Positions 40,994-56,272 of a stretch of DNA of 64,000 nt are shown piece by piece. The position numbers were made by a program, and so were the translations under genes. The DNA is from Enterobacter cloacae complex sp. R_G8 (lineage in GTDB: Bacteria > Pseudomonadota > Gammaproteobacteria > Enterobacterales > Enterobacteriaceae): positions 806,001 to 870,000 of the forward strand of contig NZ_CP102246.1 of the NCBI RefSeq assembly GCF_024599795.1, in the 5' to 3' direction. Position 1 is the first letter of the stretch; every line of letters begins with the position of its first letter. The notes beneath the pieces were generated by a model. The model was given only the letters and a program-made list of their open reading frames with translations, made no database searches and was not told where the DNA came from.

Positions 40994-41362
40994 TCAATAA
41001 TCGCGAGCTTCCAGCGCTTTCAGGTCGTCCTGCGCTTCTTTCAGCTTTCTCTCGCGCTTGGTAATTTTTTCCGCATCCCCTTTCTCTTTCGCTTCCTGCA
41101 GGTCGCGACGGCGCTCGGCTATTTCGTCCTTCTGTTCAGCGATTTTTTTCTGGTGATCGGCACGCAGTTTGCTGTCCGAACAGTTAGCTTTGACTTCACT
41201 CAGCGCTTTTTTCAGACCCTCAACACGATGCTGATTGTTGTGCTTTTCGGCATAACCGATCTCACGCTGAATATCCTGCTCTTTCTCCTGACAGAGAGAG
41301 TTAGCGAAGGATGCAGTGCTTAAAGATAAAAGGGCCAGAGCCAGAGTAATGCGGAATTTCAT
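40994..41362 (-). CDS. yqjC: Periplasmic DUF1090 protein YqjC
   Basis: 122 residues. Signal peptide ending TASFA, then a highly charged coiled-coil mature domain ('EIAERRRDLQEAKEKGDAEKI') with two cysteines. I start at MKFRITLAL (base 41362) as in E. coli; a longer frame from 41449 has no homology. Reported in E. coli as acid-responsive; function unknown. First gene of the yqjCDEK cluster. Confidence 0.93.
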   Translation of the reverse strand: MKFRITLALALLSLSTASFANSLCQEKEQDIQREIGYAEKHNNQHRVEGLKKALSEVKANCSDSKLRADHQKKIAEQKDEIAERRRDLQEAKEKGDAEKITKRERKLKEAQDDLKALEARDY

Positions 41363-41504
41363 TATCGAAACCTTCCATTGTGTTGCGGCATACGCCGCTA
41401 TCCAGACTAAGCGGAGAACATCTGAGGGGTGCTCCGCGTACTTAAGCATAGTAAGTAAACGGGGGATTCACCAAAGTAAGTGAAAAGATTCGGAATCCTG
41501 GTAA

Positions 41505-41888
41505 TTATCCAAATCGATGCGACGTATCGCGAATCAGCGACAGCCAGGACGCAGGCTGGCTGTCATCGTCCTGCTGAGCAATGATATATCCATGGGGCAG
41601 CGTGCGGTCGAGAACCACTTTCGCGGCCGCGCTCTGCGCACGGGAGTCAAACTTGATCAGTAACACATCATTTTGCGGCGTAATGCTTTTAAAGCGGATC
41701 CCGTTGGCATCCAGATGATGCCAGACAGAGAAACCATCAGGCACGCTGGCACCCTGATTCACCGGGCGAATGGCCAGCGTAGACTCCTGATGCGAAAGCG
41801 CGCTCCAGACCAGAAGCATGGCGCTAATTAGCACCAGCACGGTCAGGGCATACGCACAACGACGCAGGGAGAGCGCTGAGATAACCAT
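41505..41888 (-). CDS. mzrA: EnvZ/OmpR modulator MzrA (YqjB)
   Basis: 127 residues with one N-terminal membrane helix ('ALTVLVLISAMLLVWSAL') and a periplasmic domain. It interacts with EnvZ to raise OmpR phosphorylation, linking the Cpx and EnvZ/OmpR systems in E. coli. Start at base 41888 gives the E. coli length; the upstream frame overlaps yqjA. It follows yqjA by 2 bp. Confidence 0.95.
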   Translation of the reverse strand: MVISALSLRRCAYALTVLVLISAMLLVWSALSHQESTLAIRPVNQGASVPDGFSVWHHLDANGIRFKSITPQNDVLLIKFDSRAQSAAAKVVLDRTLPHGYIIAQQDDDSQPASWLSLIRDTSHRFG

Positions 41889-41890
41889 TG

Positions 41891-42553
41891 CTAGCTCCTG
41901 GCTCCGTATTTTTTCTTCCACAGGACAACCAACGAACCAATCAGGCCGAAGACCAGCAGAACGACAGGCAGCAGCATCAGGCATGACATCAGCTGATCTT
42001 CATACTTCATAAAGACCGGCGTTTTACCCAGCGCATAGCCCAGCGTGGTGAGGATCAGCACCCACAACAGGCCGCTCATCCAGTTAAAGAACTGGAAGCG
42101 CGCGCTGCTGAGCCCTGAAAGACCTGCGATGGTTGGCAGCAGGGTACGCACAAAGGCGATAAAACGGCCAATCAGCAGTGCCGAAAGTCCGTGCTTATGG
42201 AAAAGATGGTGCGCCCGCTGATGATAATGGGCGGGAAGATGAGAGAGCCAGTTCTGCACGAGTCGCGTATTGCCAAGCCATCGTCCCTGGATGTAGCTCA
42301 CCCAGCAGCCGAGGCTGGCGGCGACGGTCAGTAACAAAATGGTTTGCGGGAATGCCATCGCCCCTTTAGCGCACAGCACGCCGACCAGCACCAGCAAACT
42401 GTCGCCTGGCAAAAAGGCCGCAGGCAGCAGACCGTTCTCAAGGAACAGGATCATAAACAAGACAAAATAGAGCATGCCAATCATGGAAGGGTTGGCCAGC
42501 GTTTCGAAATCCTGAGCCCAGAGGGCATTCAGTAGTTGGGTCAAAAGTTCCAT
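41891..42553 (-). CDS. yqjA: DedA-family membrane protein YqjA
   Basis: 220 residues, DedA family. '[23 protein letters not shown]' carries the conserved E...PGD...L motif and '[26 protein letters not shown]' the R-x3-R..P.AG motif. E. coli YqjA is needed with YghB for proper division, Tat export and alkaline or osmotic tolerance; it is thought to be a proton-dependent lipid or ion transporter. First gene of the yqjA-mzrA operon (Cpx-activated in E. coli). Confidence 0.95.
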   Translation of the reverse strand: MELLTQLLNALWAQDFETLANPSMIGMLYFVLFMILFLENGLLPAAFLPGDSLLVLVGVLCAKGAMAFPQTILLLTVAASLGCWVSYIQGRWLGNTRLVQNWLSHLPAHYHQRAHHLFHKHGLSALLIGRFIAFVRTLLPTIAGLSGLSSARFQFFNWMSGLLWVLILTTLGYALGKTPVFMKYEDQLMSCLMLLPVVLLVFGLIGSLVVLWKKKYGARS

Positions 42554-42896
42554 TCAGTGTTCCTGGAAATCGGTTAACGTCACGCCTGTTATCCGGGACA
42601 AACAGCACGGCGACATTGTTGTGATTTCATTATGGTCGCTCGCGGACACATTGCGGTGTGGCCAACACTGTTCCCTGTTAATTGGCTGGTTAGCAAGCAC
42701 TAACTTACAAAATAAGGAATTGAATCCAATTGTAACAAAGCCCAACGTTCTGCGTCACAGAATTTGCAGGGTGTGATGATTTTGGCGTAAGCCCTGGAAG
42801 TGAGCGAGGGGATTTACAAAGGCTGACACTATATATGTTTTGCTTACCCATCAGCGCCGGAAGGCGCAGCGAAGCGCCTGCCAGCAGAAAGGGAAT
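42554..42896. other. yqjA upstream region / exuR 3' gap
   Basis: 343 bp with no gene. The yqjA promoter must lie here but I cannot fix it. Near the exuR end, AGGCGC (42862-42867) pairs with GCGCCT (42874-42879), and GCGCC at 42854-42858 offers an alternative partner; this looks like a REP remnant at the exuR 3' end. No convincing CpxR box pair was found. Confidence 0.45.
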
Positions 42897-43673
42897 CTAT
42901 TTTGCCTGACTTGAGGCGGTATCGAGATGAACGACCGGATTATCCGCAAAAAGATAACGGTCAGCGTTAAATTCGAAGTCGTCACTGGTCTCATTGAACA
43001 ACATCTGCTTGGTGTTCTCCAGGTGCTGCCACATGGCCAGTTTCGCGGCATGGGGATCTTTACGAATCAGCGCCTTGAGGATTTGGTCGTGATCGTCACA
43101 CCAGTTATCCACCGTTCGAGAATCGATATGATCGTGCAGTTTTTTCCAGTACGGGTTGTGAACGCGCTGAGTCCACATTTTTTCTACAATTGCGGCCAGC
43201 GCGGTATTTTGCGTCGCCAGGGCAACCTGAACGTGGAACTGCAGATCCCACTCTGAATCGCGGAAACATTTTTCCTTGCGGGCGTTCTCCTGAATCTCCA
43301 TCAGTTTCATGATGTCCTGCTTGGTTACCTGGGTTGCCGCAAATTCCGCGATGTTGCTTTCAATGAGCTGGCGGGCCTGGAGCAGCTCAAACGGACCATA
43401 GCTGGCAAACTCCAGACTTTCGTCCGCCACAGGAGAGTGTTTAGGCTGATTCGAAATCACATGAATGCCAGAGCCTTTGCGAACCTCAACGTAACCTTCC
43501 ACTTCCAGCATGATGATCGCTTCACGCACCACGGTGCGGCTCACGCTCTTTTCATCGGCAATGAAGCGCTCAGCGGGGAGTTTGTCACCGACAAGATAGA
43601 CACCTTGCTCGATGCGATCTTTCAGCTCGGCAGCAAGTTGTTGATATAAACGACGTGGTTCGGTGATTTCCAT
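42897..43673 (-). CDS. exuR: GntR-family repressor of hexuronate genes ExuR
   Basis: 258 residues, FadR/UxuR subgroup. N-terminal winged helix ('[32 protein letters not shown]') and helical FCD effector domain. It represses exuT and uxaCA and is released by galacturonate/glucuronate. An ExuR-like box lies just upstream of its start, suggesting autoregulation. Confidence 0.96.
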   Translation of the reverse strand: MEITEPRRLYQQLAAELKDRIEQGVYLVGDKLPAERFIADEKSVSRTVVREAIIMLEVEGYVEVRKGSGIHVISNQPKHSPVADESLEFASYGPFELLQARQLIESNIAEFAATQVTKQDIMKLMEIQENARKEKCFRDSEWDLQFHVQVALATQNTALAAIVEKMWTQRVHNPYWKKLHDHIDSRTVDNWCDDHDQILKALIRKDPHAAKLAMWQHLENTKQMLFNETSDDFEFNADRYLFADNPVVHLDTASSQAK

Positions 43674-43700
43674 ATGCGCTCCAGGCAGGGTACGGCAGAT

Positions 43701-43720
43701 GATTTGTTATACCACTTTTG
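43701..43720 (-). promoter_or_regulatory. ExuR-like operator upstream of exuR
   Basis: The minus-strand sequence CAAAAGTGGTATAACAAATC resembles the hexuronate-regulator palindrome AAATTGGTATACCAATTT and the boxes found before exuT and uxaC. Confidence 0.6.
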
Positions 43721-43746
43721 CGCACCACTCTCCAGATTTCACCATG

Positions 43747-43769
43747 AAAAAAGCCGCCCGGAGGCGGCT
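43747..43769 (-). terminator. exuT terminator
   Basis: AGCCGCC-CGGA-GGCGGCT stem; on the minus strand six T residues follow. It separates exuT from exuR. Confidence 0.88.
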
Positions 43770-43775
43770 GGTTTT

Positions 43776-43806
43776 GTAGGTCGGGTAAGCGTAGCGCCAC
43801 CCGGCA
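43776..43806. repeat. REP-type palindrome
   Basis: Minus-strand reading GCCGGGTGGCGCTACGCTTA then CCCGACCTAC, the classical enterobacterial REP layout of an imperfect palindrome ending in a CCTAC head. Located just after the exuT stop. A relative is at 50018-50044. Confidence 0.8.
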
Positions 43807-43814
43807 CAGCAAGG

Positions 43815-45113
43815 CTAACTCTGTGTCGCCGGTCCCCCAAGCGACTCTTTCGCCAGTTCGTCCGCTGATTTGCTTTTCAGCACCGTCCAGATAACGACCG
43901 CACCCATCAGGTCGAAGATAGCCAGTACCGCGAACAGCGGGCTGAAACCAATCGTGTCCGCCAGCGCACCGACCACCAGCGCGAACAGGGTACTTGCGGT
44001 CCAGGCGGCCATCCCGGTCAGGCCGTTGGCCGTCGCCACTTCGTTACGCCCGAAAACGTCAGACGAGAGCGTAATCAGCGCACCGGACAGCGACTGGTGA
44101 GCAAAGCCACCGATACACAGCAGGGCAATAGCCACATACGGACTGGTGAAGAGACCGATCATGCCTGGGCCAATCATCAGCACCGCGCCCATCGTCACCA
44201 CCATTTTGCGGGAGACGATCAGATTCACGCCAAACCAGCGCTGGAACAGCGGCGGCAGGTAACCCCCCACAATACAGCCCAGGTCTGCGAACAGCATCGG
44301 CATCCAGGCGAACATGGCGATCTCTTTCAGGTTAAAGCCATAGACCTTGAACATGAACAGCGGGATCCAGGCGTTAAAGGTGCCCCAGGCCGGCTCAGCC
44401 AGGAAGCGTGGCAGGGCGATCCCCCAGAACTGACGGGTTCCCAGGATCTGCCAGACGGACATTTTTTTGCCGTTGTTGGTCTGATGCTGTGCTTCCTGAC
44501 CACCAATGATGTACTCGCGCTCTTCTTCAGAGAGTTTTTTCTGATCGCGTGGGTGTTTATAGAACACCAGCCACGCCATAGCCCAGGCAAAGCTCAGTAC
44601 GCCAGAGATAATGAACGCCATCTGCCAGCTGTGCATCACAATGGCCCACACCACCAGCGGGGGGGCAATCATCGCCCCGATGGACGAACCGACGTTGAAG
44701 TAACCGACCGCAATGGAACGCTCTTTTGCCGGGAACCACTCAGAGCTGGCTTTCAGCCCTGCGGGGATCATCGCCGCTTCCGCCGCACCTACCGCGCCGC
44801 GTGCCAGCGCCAGGCCACCCCAGCTCCCTGCCAGCGCTGTTGCCCCGCAGAACACCGCCCAGGCAATGGCGAAGAAGGCATAACCGATTTTGGTCCCGAG
44901 AATGTCCAGCACATAGCCGGCAACAGGCTGCATGATGGTGTAAGCCGCGGAGTAAGCGGCAATGATGTAGGAGTATTGCTGCGTGGAGATGTGCAGCTCT
45001 TCCATCAACGTGGGCGCGGCGGCTGCCACGGTGTTACGCGTCAGGTAACCCAGCACGGTGCCCAGCGTCACCAGTGCGATCATATACCAACGTAACCCTT
45101 TAATTTTACGCAT
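43815..45113 (-). CDS. exuT: Hexuronate MFS transporter ExuT
   Basis: 432 residues, anion:cation symporter branch of the MFS, twelve membrane helices. 'YLTRNTVAAAAPTLMEELHIS' after helix 1 and 'GLKASSEWFPAKERSIAVGYFNVGSSIGAMIAPP' are characteristic. It imports galacturonate and glucuronate. Divergent from uxaC across a 474-bp control region. Confidence 0.96.
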   Translation of the reverse strand: MRKIKGLRWYMIALVTLGTVLGYLTRNTVAAAAPTLMEELHISTQQYSYIIAAYSAAYTIMQPVAGYVLDILGTKIGYAFFAIAWAVFCGATALAGSWGGLALARGAVGAAEAAMIPAGLKASSEWFPAKERSIAVGYFNVGSSIGAMIAPPLVVWAIVMHSWQMAFIISGVLSFAWAMAWLVFYKHPRDQKKLSEEEREYIIGGQEAQHQTNNGKKMSVWQILGTRQFWGIALPRFLAEPAWGTFNAWIPLFMFKVYGFNLKEIAMFAWMPMLFADLGCIVGGYLPPLFQRWFGVNLIVSRKMVVTMGAVLMIGPGMIGLFTSPYVAIALLCIGGFAHQSLSGALITLSSDVFGRNEVATANGLTGMAAWTASTLFALVVGALADTIGFSPLFAVLAIFDLMGAVVIWTVLKSKSADELAKESLGGPATQS

Positions 45114-47000
<1,887 letters not shown>

Positions 47001-47017
47001 GGCCGTTTGAGGTTGAT

Positions 47018-48505
47018 ATGCAATACATCAAAATCCATTCGCTGGATAACGTCGCCGTTGCGCTGGCGGATCTGACCGAAGGAACGGACGTCACTTTCGA
47101 TAATCAGTCGGTTACGTTACGTCAGGCCATTGGACGTGGGCATAAGTTTGCCCTGCTCCCCATTGCGAAAGGGGAGAACGTGGTGAAGTACGGTTTACCG
47201 ATTGGCCATGCGCTGGAGGATATTGCGCCGGGTGAATACATCCACTCCCACAATACGCGCACCAATCTGAGCGATCTGGACGAGTACAGCTATCAACCTG
47301 ATTTCCACCCGGAAGAAAAGCAGGCGGCGGATCGTGAGGTACAGATCTACCGCCGCGCCAACGGTGACGTGGGGATCCGCAACGAACTGTGGATCCTCCC
47401 GACCGTCGGTTGTGTGAACGGGATCGCGCGTCAAATCCAGACGCGTTTTCTGAAAGAGACCCATGATGCCGAAGGCACTGACGGCGTGCATCTGTTCAGC
47501 CACACCTACGGCTGTTCGCAGCTGGGAGATGACCATATTAACACCCGTACCATGCTGCAAAATATGGTGCGTCATCCGAACGCGGGGGCGGTGCTGGTAA
47601 TTGGCCTGGGCTGCGAGAACAACCAGGTGGATGCCTTCCGGGAGACGCTGGGCGAGTTTGACCCTGACCGTGTGCACTTTATGGTGTGTCAGCATCAGGA
47701 CGATGAAGTGGAAGCGGGCGTTGAGCAACTGCATCAGCTGTATGAGGTGATGCGTCACGACAAACGCGAGCCGGGCAAACTGAGCGAGCTTAAGTTTGGT
47801 CTGGAATGCGGCGGCTCGGACGGTCTTTCCGGCATCACCGCGAACCCCATGCTGGGGCGCTTCTCAGACTATGTGATTGCCAACGGCGGTACCACCGTGC
47901 TGACGGAAGTGCCGGAGATGTTCGGTGCTGAGCGTATCCTGATGAGCCACTGCCGTGATGAAGCGACGTTTGAGAAAACGGTCACCATGGTGAATGATTT
48001 CAAACAGTACTTCATTGCCCACAACCAGCCGATTTATGAAAACCCGTCTCCGGGCAACAAAGCAGGCGGGATCACCACGCTTGAAGAAAAGTCACTGGGC
48101 TGTACGCAGAAAGCAGGGGCCAGCCAGGTGGTGGATGTCCTGCGCTATGGCGAACGCCTGAAAACGCACGGGCTTAATCTGCTGAGCGCCCCGGGTAACG
48201 ACGCGGTTGCCACCAGTGCACTTGCCGGGGCTGGCTGCCATATGGTGCTGTTCAGTACCGGCCGCGGTACGCCGTACGGTGGGTTTGTCCCGACGGTCAA
48301 AATTGCCACCAACAGTGAACTGGCGGCGAAGAAAAAGCACTGGATCGACTTCGATGCCGGTCAGCTCATTCACGGCAAAGCGATGCCGCAGCTGCTGACG
48401 GAGTTTGTGGATACTATTGTAGCGTTTGCTAACGGCAAACAGACCTGTAACGAGAAGAACGACTTCCGCGAGCTGGCGATCTTTAAGAGTGGGGTGACGC
48501 TGTAA
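47018..48505 (+). CDS. uxaA: Altronate dehydratase UxaA
   Basis: 495 residues, UxaA/GarD family, paralogous to GarD in this window (both share 'VGLGCE', 'ECGGSDGLSGITANPM'-type and 'NPSPGNKAGG' segments). N-terminal SAF domain, iron-dependent catalytic domain. It converts altronate to 2-keto-3-deoxygluconate. The tagaturonate reductase UxaB that makes altronate is not in this window. Confidence 0.97.
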   Translation: MQYIKIHSLDNVAVALADLTEGTDVTFDNQSVTLRQAIGRGHKFALLPIAKGENVVKYGLPIGHALEDIAPGEYIHSHNTRTNLSDLDEYSYQPDFHPEEKQAADREVQIYRRANGDVGIRNELWILPTVGCVNGIARQIQTRFLKETHDAEGTDGVHLFSHTYGCSQLGDDHINTRTMLQNMVRHPNAGAVLVIGLGCENNQVDAFRETLGEFDPDRVHFMVCQHQDDEVEAGVEQLHQLYEVMRHDKREPGKLSELKFGLECGGSDGLSGITANPMLGRFSDYVIANGGTTVLTEVPEMFGAERILMSHCRDEATFEKTVTMVNDFKQYFIAHNQPIYENPSPGNKAGGITTLEEKSLGCTQKAGASQVVDVLRYGERLKTHGLNLLSAPGNDAVATSALAGAGCHMVLFSTGRGTPYGGFVPTVKIATNSELAAKKKHWIDFDAGQLIHGKAMPQLLTEFVDTIVAFANGKQTCNEKNDFRELAIFKSGVTL

Positions 48506-48521
48506 GTTGGGTACGGGCTGG

Positions 48522-48557
48522 TGCCCTCACCCTGACCCTCTCCCACGGGGAGAGGGT
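48522..48557. repeat. Dispersed CCCTCTCCC/GGGAGAGGG repeat copy
   Basis: GCCCTCACCCTGACCCTCTC then CCACGGGGAGAGGGT, 16 bp after uxaA. Confidence 0.8.
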
Positions 48558-48565
48558 ACAAACAC

Positions 48566-48596
48566 TAAAAACGGCAACCTCAGGGTTGCCGTTTTG
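48566..48596. terminator. Two-way terminator between uxaA and sstT
   Basis: ACGGCAACC-TCAG-GGTTGCCGT stem flanked by A-run on the left and T-run on the right, usable from both converging genes. Confidence 0.9.
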
Positions 48597-48599
48597 CTG

Positions 48600-49841
48600 T
48601 TAACCTCGCAGGGCGTTCTTCGCTAAACGCGCGTCTTCCGCCTGACAGGCCGCAGCGGTGAACAGCACGTCGGTAGAGGAGTTCAGCGCCGTTTCACAGG
48701 AATCCTGCAGCACGCCGATGATAAAGCCGACAGCAACAACCTGCATGGCAATTTCATTCGGGATACCGAACATATTGCACGCCAGCGGGATCAGCAGCAG
48801 AGAACCGCCCGCCACGCCGGATGCACCGCACGCACACAGTGATGCCACCACGCTCAGCAGCAGCGCCGTAGGCAGATCCACCGGAATACCCAGCGTATGC
48901 ACGGCCGCCAGAGTCAGCACGGTAATGGTGATTGCCGCACCCGCCATGTTCACGGTGGCGCCCAGCGGGATCGACACGGAGTAGGTGTCGCGATCGAGGT
49001 TCAGCTTTTCAGCCAGCGCCATGTTAACCGGAATGTTGGCTGCAGAGCTGCGGGTAAAGAAGGCATACACGCCGCTTTCACGCAGGCAGGTCAGCACCAG
49101 TGGATACGGGTTGCGGCGGATCTGCCAGAACACCAGCAGGGGGTTAATCACTAGCGCCACCAGCAGCATACAGCCTACCAGCACGACCAGTAACTGTGCG
49201 TAGCCCCACAGCGCGTCAAAACCGGTGGTTGCCAGCGTGGAAGAGACCAGACCGAAGATCCCGATTGGCGCAAAACGAATCACCAGCTTCACCATGAACG
49301 TCACGGCGTTCGAGACATCGTTAACCAGGTTTTTCGTGGTCTCATTACCATGACGCAGCGCGAAGCCCAGACCAATCGCCCAGACCAGGATGCCAATGTA
49401 GTTTGCGTTCATCAGCGCCGTGATTGGGTTAGAGACCATGCTCATCAGCAGGCCACGAAGCACTTCCACAATCCCCGATGGCGGCGTGATATCACCGGCC
49501 GCGCTGGTCAGATGCAGCGTGGACGGGAACAGGAAGCTAAATACCACGGCGGTTAAGGCAGCGGAGAAGGTTCCCAGCAGATACAGGAACAGAATCGGGC
49601 GAATGTTGGTTTTTTGTCCGTGTTGGTGGTTGGCAATCGACGCCATGACCAGCATCAGAACCAGTACCGGTGCAACGGCTTTCAGTGCGCCAACGAAAAG
49701 GGTTCCAAGCAGTCCCGTGGCTTCCGCAGCAGGTTTTGACACCATTGCCAGCAGAATACCCAGTACCAGCCCGACCAGAATTTGTTTTACAAGGCTGCCC
49801 TGCGCCAGGCGCGCGAACAGACCGCGTGATTGTGTGCTCAT
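48600..49841 (-). CDS. sstT: Na+/serine-threonine symporter SstT
   Basis: 413 residues, dicarboxylate/amino acid:cation symporter (DAACS) family, about nine membrane helices plus re-entrant loops. '[19 protein letters not shown]' and '[16 protein letters not shown]' are family motifs. It takes up serine and threonine with sodium. Convergent with uxaA over a shared terminator. Confidence 0.96.
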   Translation of the reverse strand: MSTQSRGLFARLAQGSLVKQILVGLVLGILLAMVSKPAAEATGLLGTLFVGALKAVAPVLVLMLVMASIANHQHGQKTNIRPILFLYLLGTFSAALTAVVFSFLFPSTLHLTSAAGDITPPSGIVEVLRGLLMSMVSNPITALMNANYIGILVWAIGLGFALRHGNETTKNLVNDVSNAVTFMVKLVIRFAPIGIFGLVSSTLATTGFDALWGYAQLLVVLVGCMLLVALVINPLLVFWQIRRNPYPLVLTCLRESGVYAFFTRSSAANIPVNMALAEKLNLDRDTYSVSIPLGATVNMAGAAITITVLTLAAVHTLGIPVDLPTALLLSVVASLCACGASGVAGGSLLLIPLACNMFGIPNEIAMQVVAVGFIIGVLQDSCETALNSSTDVLFTAAACQAEDARLAKNALRG

Positions 49842-50017
49842 ACGTTATTCCTGAGTGAAATTGCGTTCCATCCTGGCTGTGCTCTAAGGCACATTTATGT
49901 CCGGATGTAAGTATTTGTTTGCCTGGTTGAGTATCAGGGAAATCGAGGAAAGGCGGAAGCGTAAAATGCTGGACTTTACGTGTTGCGTCATGTTTTTTAA
50001 CTATTGTTTAACGAAAG

Positions 50018-50044
50018 TGCCGGGTGGCGCTGCACCACCCGGCA
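50018..50044. repeat. REP-type palindrome
   Basis: TGCCGGGTGG-CGCTGCA-CCACCCGGCA, a near-perfect inverted repeat located right after the alx stop, probably its 3' end structure. Confidence 0.75.
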
Positions 50045-50051
50045 AAACGCA

Positions 50052-51017
50052 CTATGCCTGCTGCTTTTTATCGTTCTGGCGGTTAACCCAGGTATTGATA
50101 ATCAGCGTCACCAGCAGAATGCCAAACACCACGCCGAGCGAGATGGCGATCGGGATATGGTAGAAATCGACAATCAGCATCTTGATACCGATGAATACCA
50201 GGATCACCGACAGACCGTACTTCAGCATTGAGAAGCGCTCAGCCGCGCCTGCCAGCAGGAAGTACATCGCACGCAGACCGAGAATCGCGAACAGGTTTGA
50301 GGTCAGCACGATGAACGGGTCAGTGGTGACGGCGAAGATAGCCGGGATACTGTCCACGGCGAAGATCACATCGCTCAGCTCAACCAGAATCAGCACCAGC
50401 AGCAGCGGGGTGGCAAACAGCAGGCCGTTCTGACGAACAAAGAAGTGCTCGCTCTCGATCTTGTCGGTCATGCGCAGGTGCCCACGGATCCACTTCACCA
50501 GCGGCTTTTCGCCAATGCCGGTTTCGTCTTCCTTCGCCAGCGCCATCTTGATCCCGGTGAACAGCAGGAACGCGCCAAAGACGTACAGCAGCCATTCGAA
50601 CTGGGTAATCAGCCAGCTTCCGGCGAAGATCATGATGGTACGCAGAACGATCGCCCCCAGCACGCCGTAAACCAGCACGCGACGCTGCAGGGCAGCAGGC
50701 ACGGCAAAGTAGCTGAACAGCATCAGCCAGACGAAGACGTTATCCACCGCCAGCGCTTTTTCAATCAGATAACCGGTGAGGAAGGCGAGTGCCTGAGGAT
50801 CGGCCACCGCACGGCCTTCGGTCGAGGCCAGATACCACCAGAAGGCGGCGCAGAAGAGCAGAGAGAGGGTAACCCACACCAGCGACCAGACGGCAGCCTG
50901 TTTGATGCTCATACCGTGCTCGCCACGACGCCCCTGTAAAAAGAGGTCGATCGCCAGCATGATGAGCACGACAACCGCGAATCCGCCCCACAACATTGGA
51001 GTGCCGACAGAATGCAT
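50052..51017 (-). CDS. alx: TerC-family Mn2+ exporter Alx
   Basis: 321 residues, TerC family with about nine membrane helices; '[21 protein letters not shown]' and '[19 protein letters not shown]' contain the conserved Asp residues. In E. coli Alx is induced by high pH and by manganese through its leader RNA and is thought to export Mn2+. I start at MHSVGTP (base 51017); a start at 51035 would be just six codons longer. Confidence 0.96.
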   Translation of the reverse strand: MHSVGTPMLWGGFAVVVLIMLAIDLFLQGRRGEHGMSIKQAAVWSLVWVTLSLLFCAAFWWYLASTEGRAVADPQALAFLTGYLIEKALAVDNVFVWLMLFSYFAVPAALQRRVLVYGVLGAIVLRTIMIFAGSWLITQFEWLLYVFGAFLLFTGIKMALAKEDETGIGEKPLVKWIRGHLRMTDKIESEHFFVRQNGLLFATPLLLVLILVELSDVIFAVDSIPAIFAVTTDPFIVLTSNLFAILGLRAMYFLLAGAAERFSMLKYGLSVILVFIGIKMLIVDFYHIPIAISLGVVFGILLVTLIINTWVNRQNDKKQQA

Positions 51018-51019
51018 AC

Positions 51020-51215
51020 TATTTTCCTTACACATAAAAAAACAAAAACGGCTATGGTCAGAAGACGATAGCCGTTAGCTTTTTATGCATAGACCTCGCC
51101 TTCCGGCAAGGTCTCACTTACAACCACAAGGGTTGCCCGGCGACCGGATGCGGTTTTGCACGCATCGTAATGACGATCCACCGGCAAGGAAGTTACTCCC
51201 CTTTGCTCGTAACAA
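51020..51215 (-). ncRNA. yybP-ykoY-type Mn2+/pH riboswitch leader of alx (PRE element)
   Basis: Read on the minus strand, the leader has the conserved AAAGGGGAGTAAC (51203-51191), the CGCCGGGCAACCCTTGTGGT segment, and a final stem AACGGCTAT / ATAGCCGTT (51075-51047) followed by TTTGTTTTTT. This is the yybP-ykoY family described before E. coli alx, where Mn2+ and alkaline pausing control expression. The last stem with its T-run looks like an expression platform terminator. Confidence 0.88.
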
Positions 51216-51269
51216 AATATGTCAGACCATCAGTTTCGTCAATGGTCCACAGTCATTCATTACACAGCT

Positions 51270-52268
51270 TTACGCGATAGCGTCTGCGCTCACGCCGTCT
51301 GCCGGGAAAACCACGCCGGTCTGGCGACGGATTTCCGTTTGCAGCTTGGCCGTGGTGCGGCTTACCGCAAGCCCGGGGTGATTCACCTCGTTGTCTTCCA
51401 CCAGTCGGGCGAAGACCTCTGCCTCATAGAGCATAGTGTTAATATGCTGAGGCTGCGTCAGCTCCTGCGCTTTACCGCCGCGCGGCACAAAGCTAAGCTT
51501 CTGGCATTCGGAGATCTTCTCGATAACCAGCGAGCCGTTTTCACCCTGAATTTCACTTGGCAGGACGGAGTCACTCACTTTGGAGTGCTGCAGCGTGACG
51601 CTGAAATCACCGTAATCCAGCACCACGACACCGTGCGCATCCACGCCGCTCTCCAGCAGGCTGGCAGTGGCCGTAACGCCGTGCGGCTCCCCCCACAGGG
51701 CAACCGCAGAGGCCAGGCAATAGAAACCGATGTCCATAATCGAGCCGTTTGAGAAGGCCGGATTAAAGGTGTTCGGGTTCTCACCGTCCAGATAACGCTG
51801 GTAGCGTGACGAGTACTGGCAGTAGTTAATAAAGGCTTTGCGCACTTTGCCAATCTTCGGCAAAGACTGCTGTAACAGCAGGAAATTCGGCAGACTGGCG
51901 GTTTTAAACGCTTCGAACAGCACCACCTGGTTGTCGCGGGCGCACTGAATGGCGGCTTCGACTTCCTGAATATTCGACGCCAACGGCTTCTCGCAAATGA
52001 CATGTTTTTTATGGCTGAGGAAAAGCCGGGTTTGCGGGAAGTGCAGGGCGTTCGGGCTGGCGATGTAGACCGCGTCAATCGCGTCGCTTTGCGCCATCTC
52101 ATCAAGCGAGGTGAACAGATGTTCAACCAGGTAATCATTCGCGAAAGCCTGCGCCTGTTCAGGGCTGCGGGAATAGACTGCGGTGAGCTTAAATTTGCCG
52201 GTTTCGTGGGCGGCGTCGACGAACTGGCGCGTGATCCAGTTCGTACCAATGACTGCGAAACGTATCAT
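51270..52268 (-). CDS. ygjR: Gfo/Idh/MocA-family oxidoreductase YgjR
   Basis: 332 residues. N-terminal Rossmann domain beginning 'IRFAVIGTNWITRQFV', the family 'CEKPLASN' motif with its catalytic lysine near residue 93, and a C-terminal alpha/beta substrate domain. Very similar to E. coli YgjR; substrate unknown. It stands alone between the alx leader and ygjP. Confidence 0.93.
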   Translation of the reverse strand: MIRFAVIGTNWITRQFVDAAHETGKFKLTAVYSRSPEQAQAFANDYLVEHLFTSLDEMAQSDAIDAVYIASPNALHFPQTRLFLSHKKHVICEKPLASNIQEVEAAIQCARDNQVVLFEAFKTASLPNFLLLQQSLPKIGKVRKAFINYCQYSSRYQRYLDGENPNTFNPAFSNGSIMDIGFYCLASAVALWGEPHGVTATASLLESGVDAHGVVVLDYGDFSVTLQHSKVSDSVLPSEIQGENGSLVIEKISECQKLSFVPRGGKAQELTQPQHINTMLYEAEVFARLVEDNEVNHPGLAVSRTTAKLQTEIRRQTGVVFPADGVSADAIA

Positions 52269-52338
52269 AAACGTTTACGTACTCCGTAGCGGGGAACCTT
52301 TAGCCACTGTAGCACGTGATTGTTGCAAAACCAGTGCG

Positions 52339-52845
52339 CTACTGCGCATTACTCTTTAACGATAAATGCGTAAGCCACAAGCGGGTATCAAACTCCAGCT
52401 GATGGTACTGCGGCTCCATGTGGCAGCACAGGGAGTAGAACGCCTTGTCGTGCTCTTTCTCTTTGAGGTGCGCCAGCTCGTGTACCACGATCATTCGCAG
52501 AAAGGCTTCCGGTGCGTTGCGAAAGACGGTGGCGACGCGGATCTCGGCTTTCGCTTTCAGCTTGCCGCCCTGCACGCGGGAGATGGCGGTGTGCAGGCCG
52601 AGCGCATTTTTCAGCACGTGGATCTTATTGTCGTACATCACCTTGTTGATCGGCGGCGCGCTCTTCAGATACCGGTTTTTGAGATCCTGCGTATACTGCC
52701 AGAGGGCTTTATCGGTCGCGACATCGTGCGTGCCGGGATAGCGTTTTTCCAGCACCGCCCCCAGTTTTTGCTCGGCAATTAACGTGCGTACCTGGGAGAG
52801 CAGATGCTCCGGGTAGCCCTGGAGATAAGTCAGCTGGTTCATCAA
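52339..52845 (-). CDS. ygjP: YgjP-like metallopeptidase-fold protein (DUF45)
   Basis: 168 residues with the zincin-type motif 'VVHELAHLKEKEH' (HExxH plus a downstream His). Similar to E. coli YgjP, which UniProt lists as a UTP pyrophosphatase, though the motif suggests a metalloprotease fold. Role uncertain. Divergent from rlmG across 82 bp. Confidence 0.9.
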   Translation of the reverse strand: MMNQLTYLQGYPEHLLSQVRTLIAEQKLGAVLEKRYPGTHDVATDKALWQYTQDLKNRYLKSAPPINKVMYDNKIHVLKNALGLHTAISRVQGGKLKAKAEIRVATVFRNAPEAFLRMIVVHELAHLKEKEHDKAFYSLCCHMEPQYHQLEFDTRLWLTHLSLKSNAQ

Positions 52846-52927
52846 AACCCCAAAATAAGTTGAAAACGGGTATACTCACGCACCCTTTTCAGGGATAACG
52901 CCGAAATTTTACCATTCAGGAGGGCCG

Positions 52928-56124
<3,197 letters not shown>

Positions 56125-56194
56125 TTACTAATTTAGCCAGCAGGAAGTAAAAGGGAAAAGGGGAATGCAGTGATTGTGATGGGATTCAAATAAT

Positions 56195-56272
56195 GCCCTC
56201 ACCCTAACCCTCTCCCACAGGGAGAGGGGACTCAATCTTCCTCTCCCTTAGGGAGAGGGGCGGGGTGAGGGG
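56195..56272. repeat. Dispersed palindromic repeat, two-unit copy reaching into lsrK
   Basis: CCCTCACCCTAACCCTCTCC with arm GGGAGAGGGG, then an inverted second unit CCTCTCCC-TTA-GGGAGAGG and GGGGTGAGGG. The second unit spans the lsrK stop codon (56248-56250), so the repeat forms the 3' end of that gene. Confidence 0.85.
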
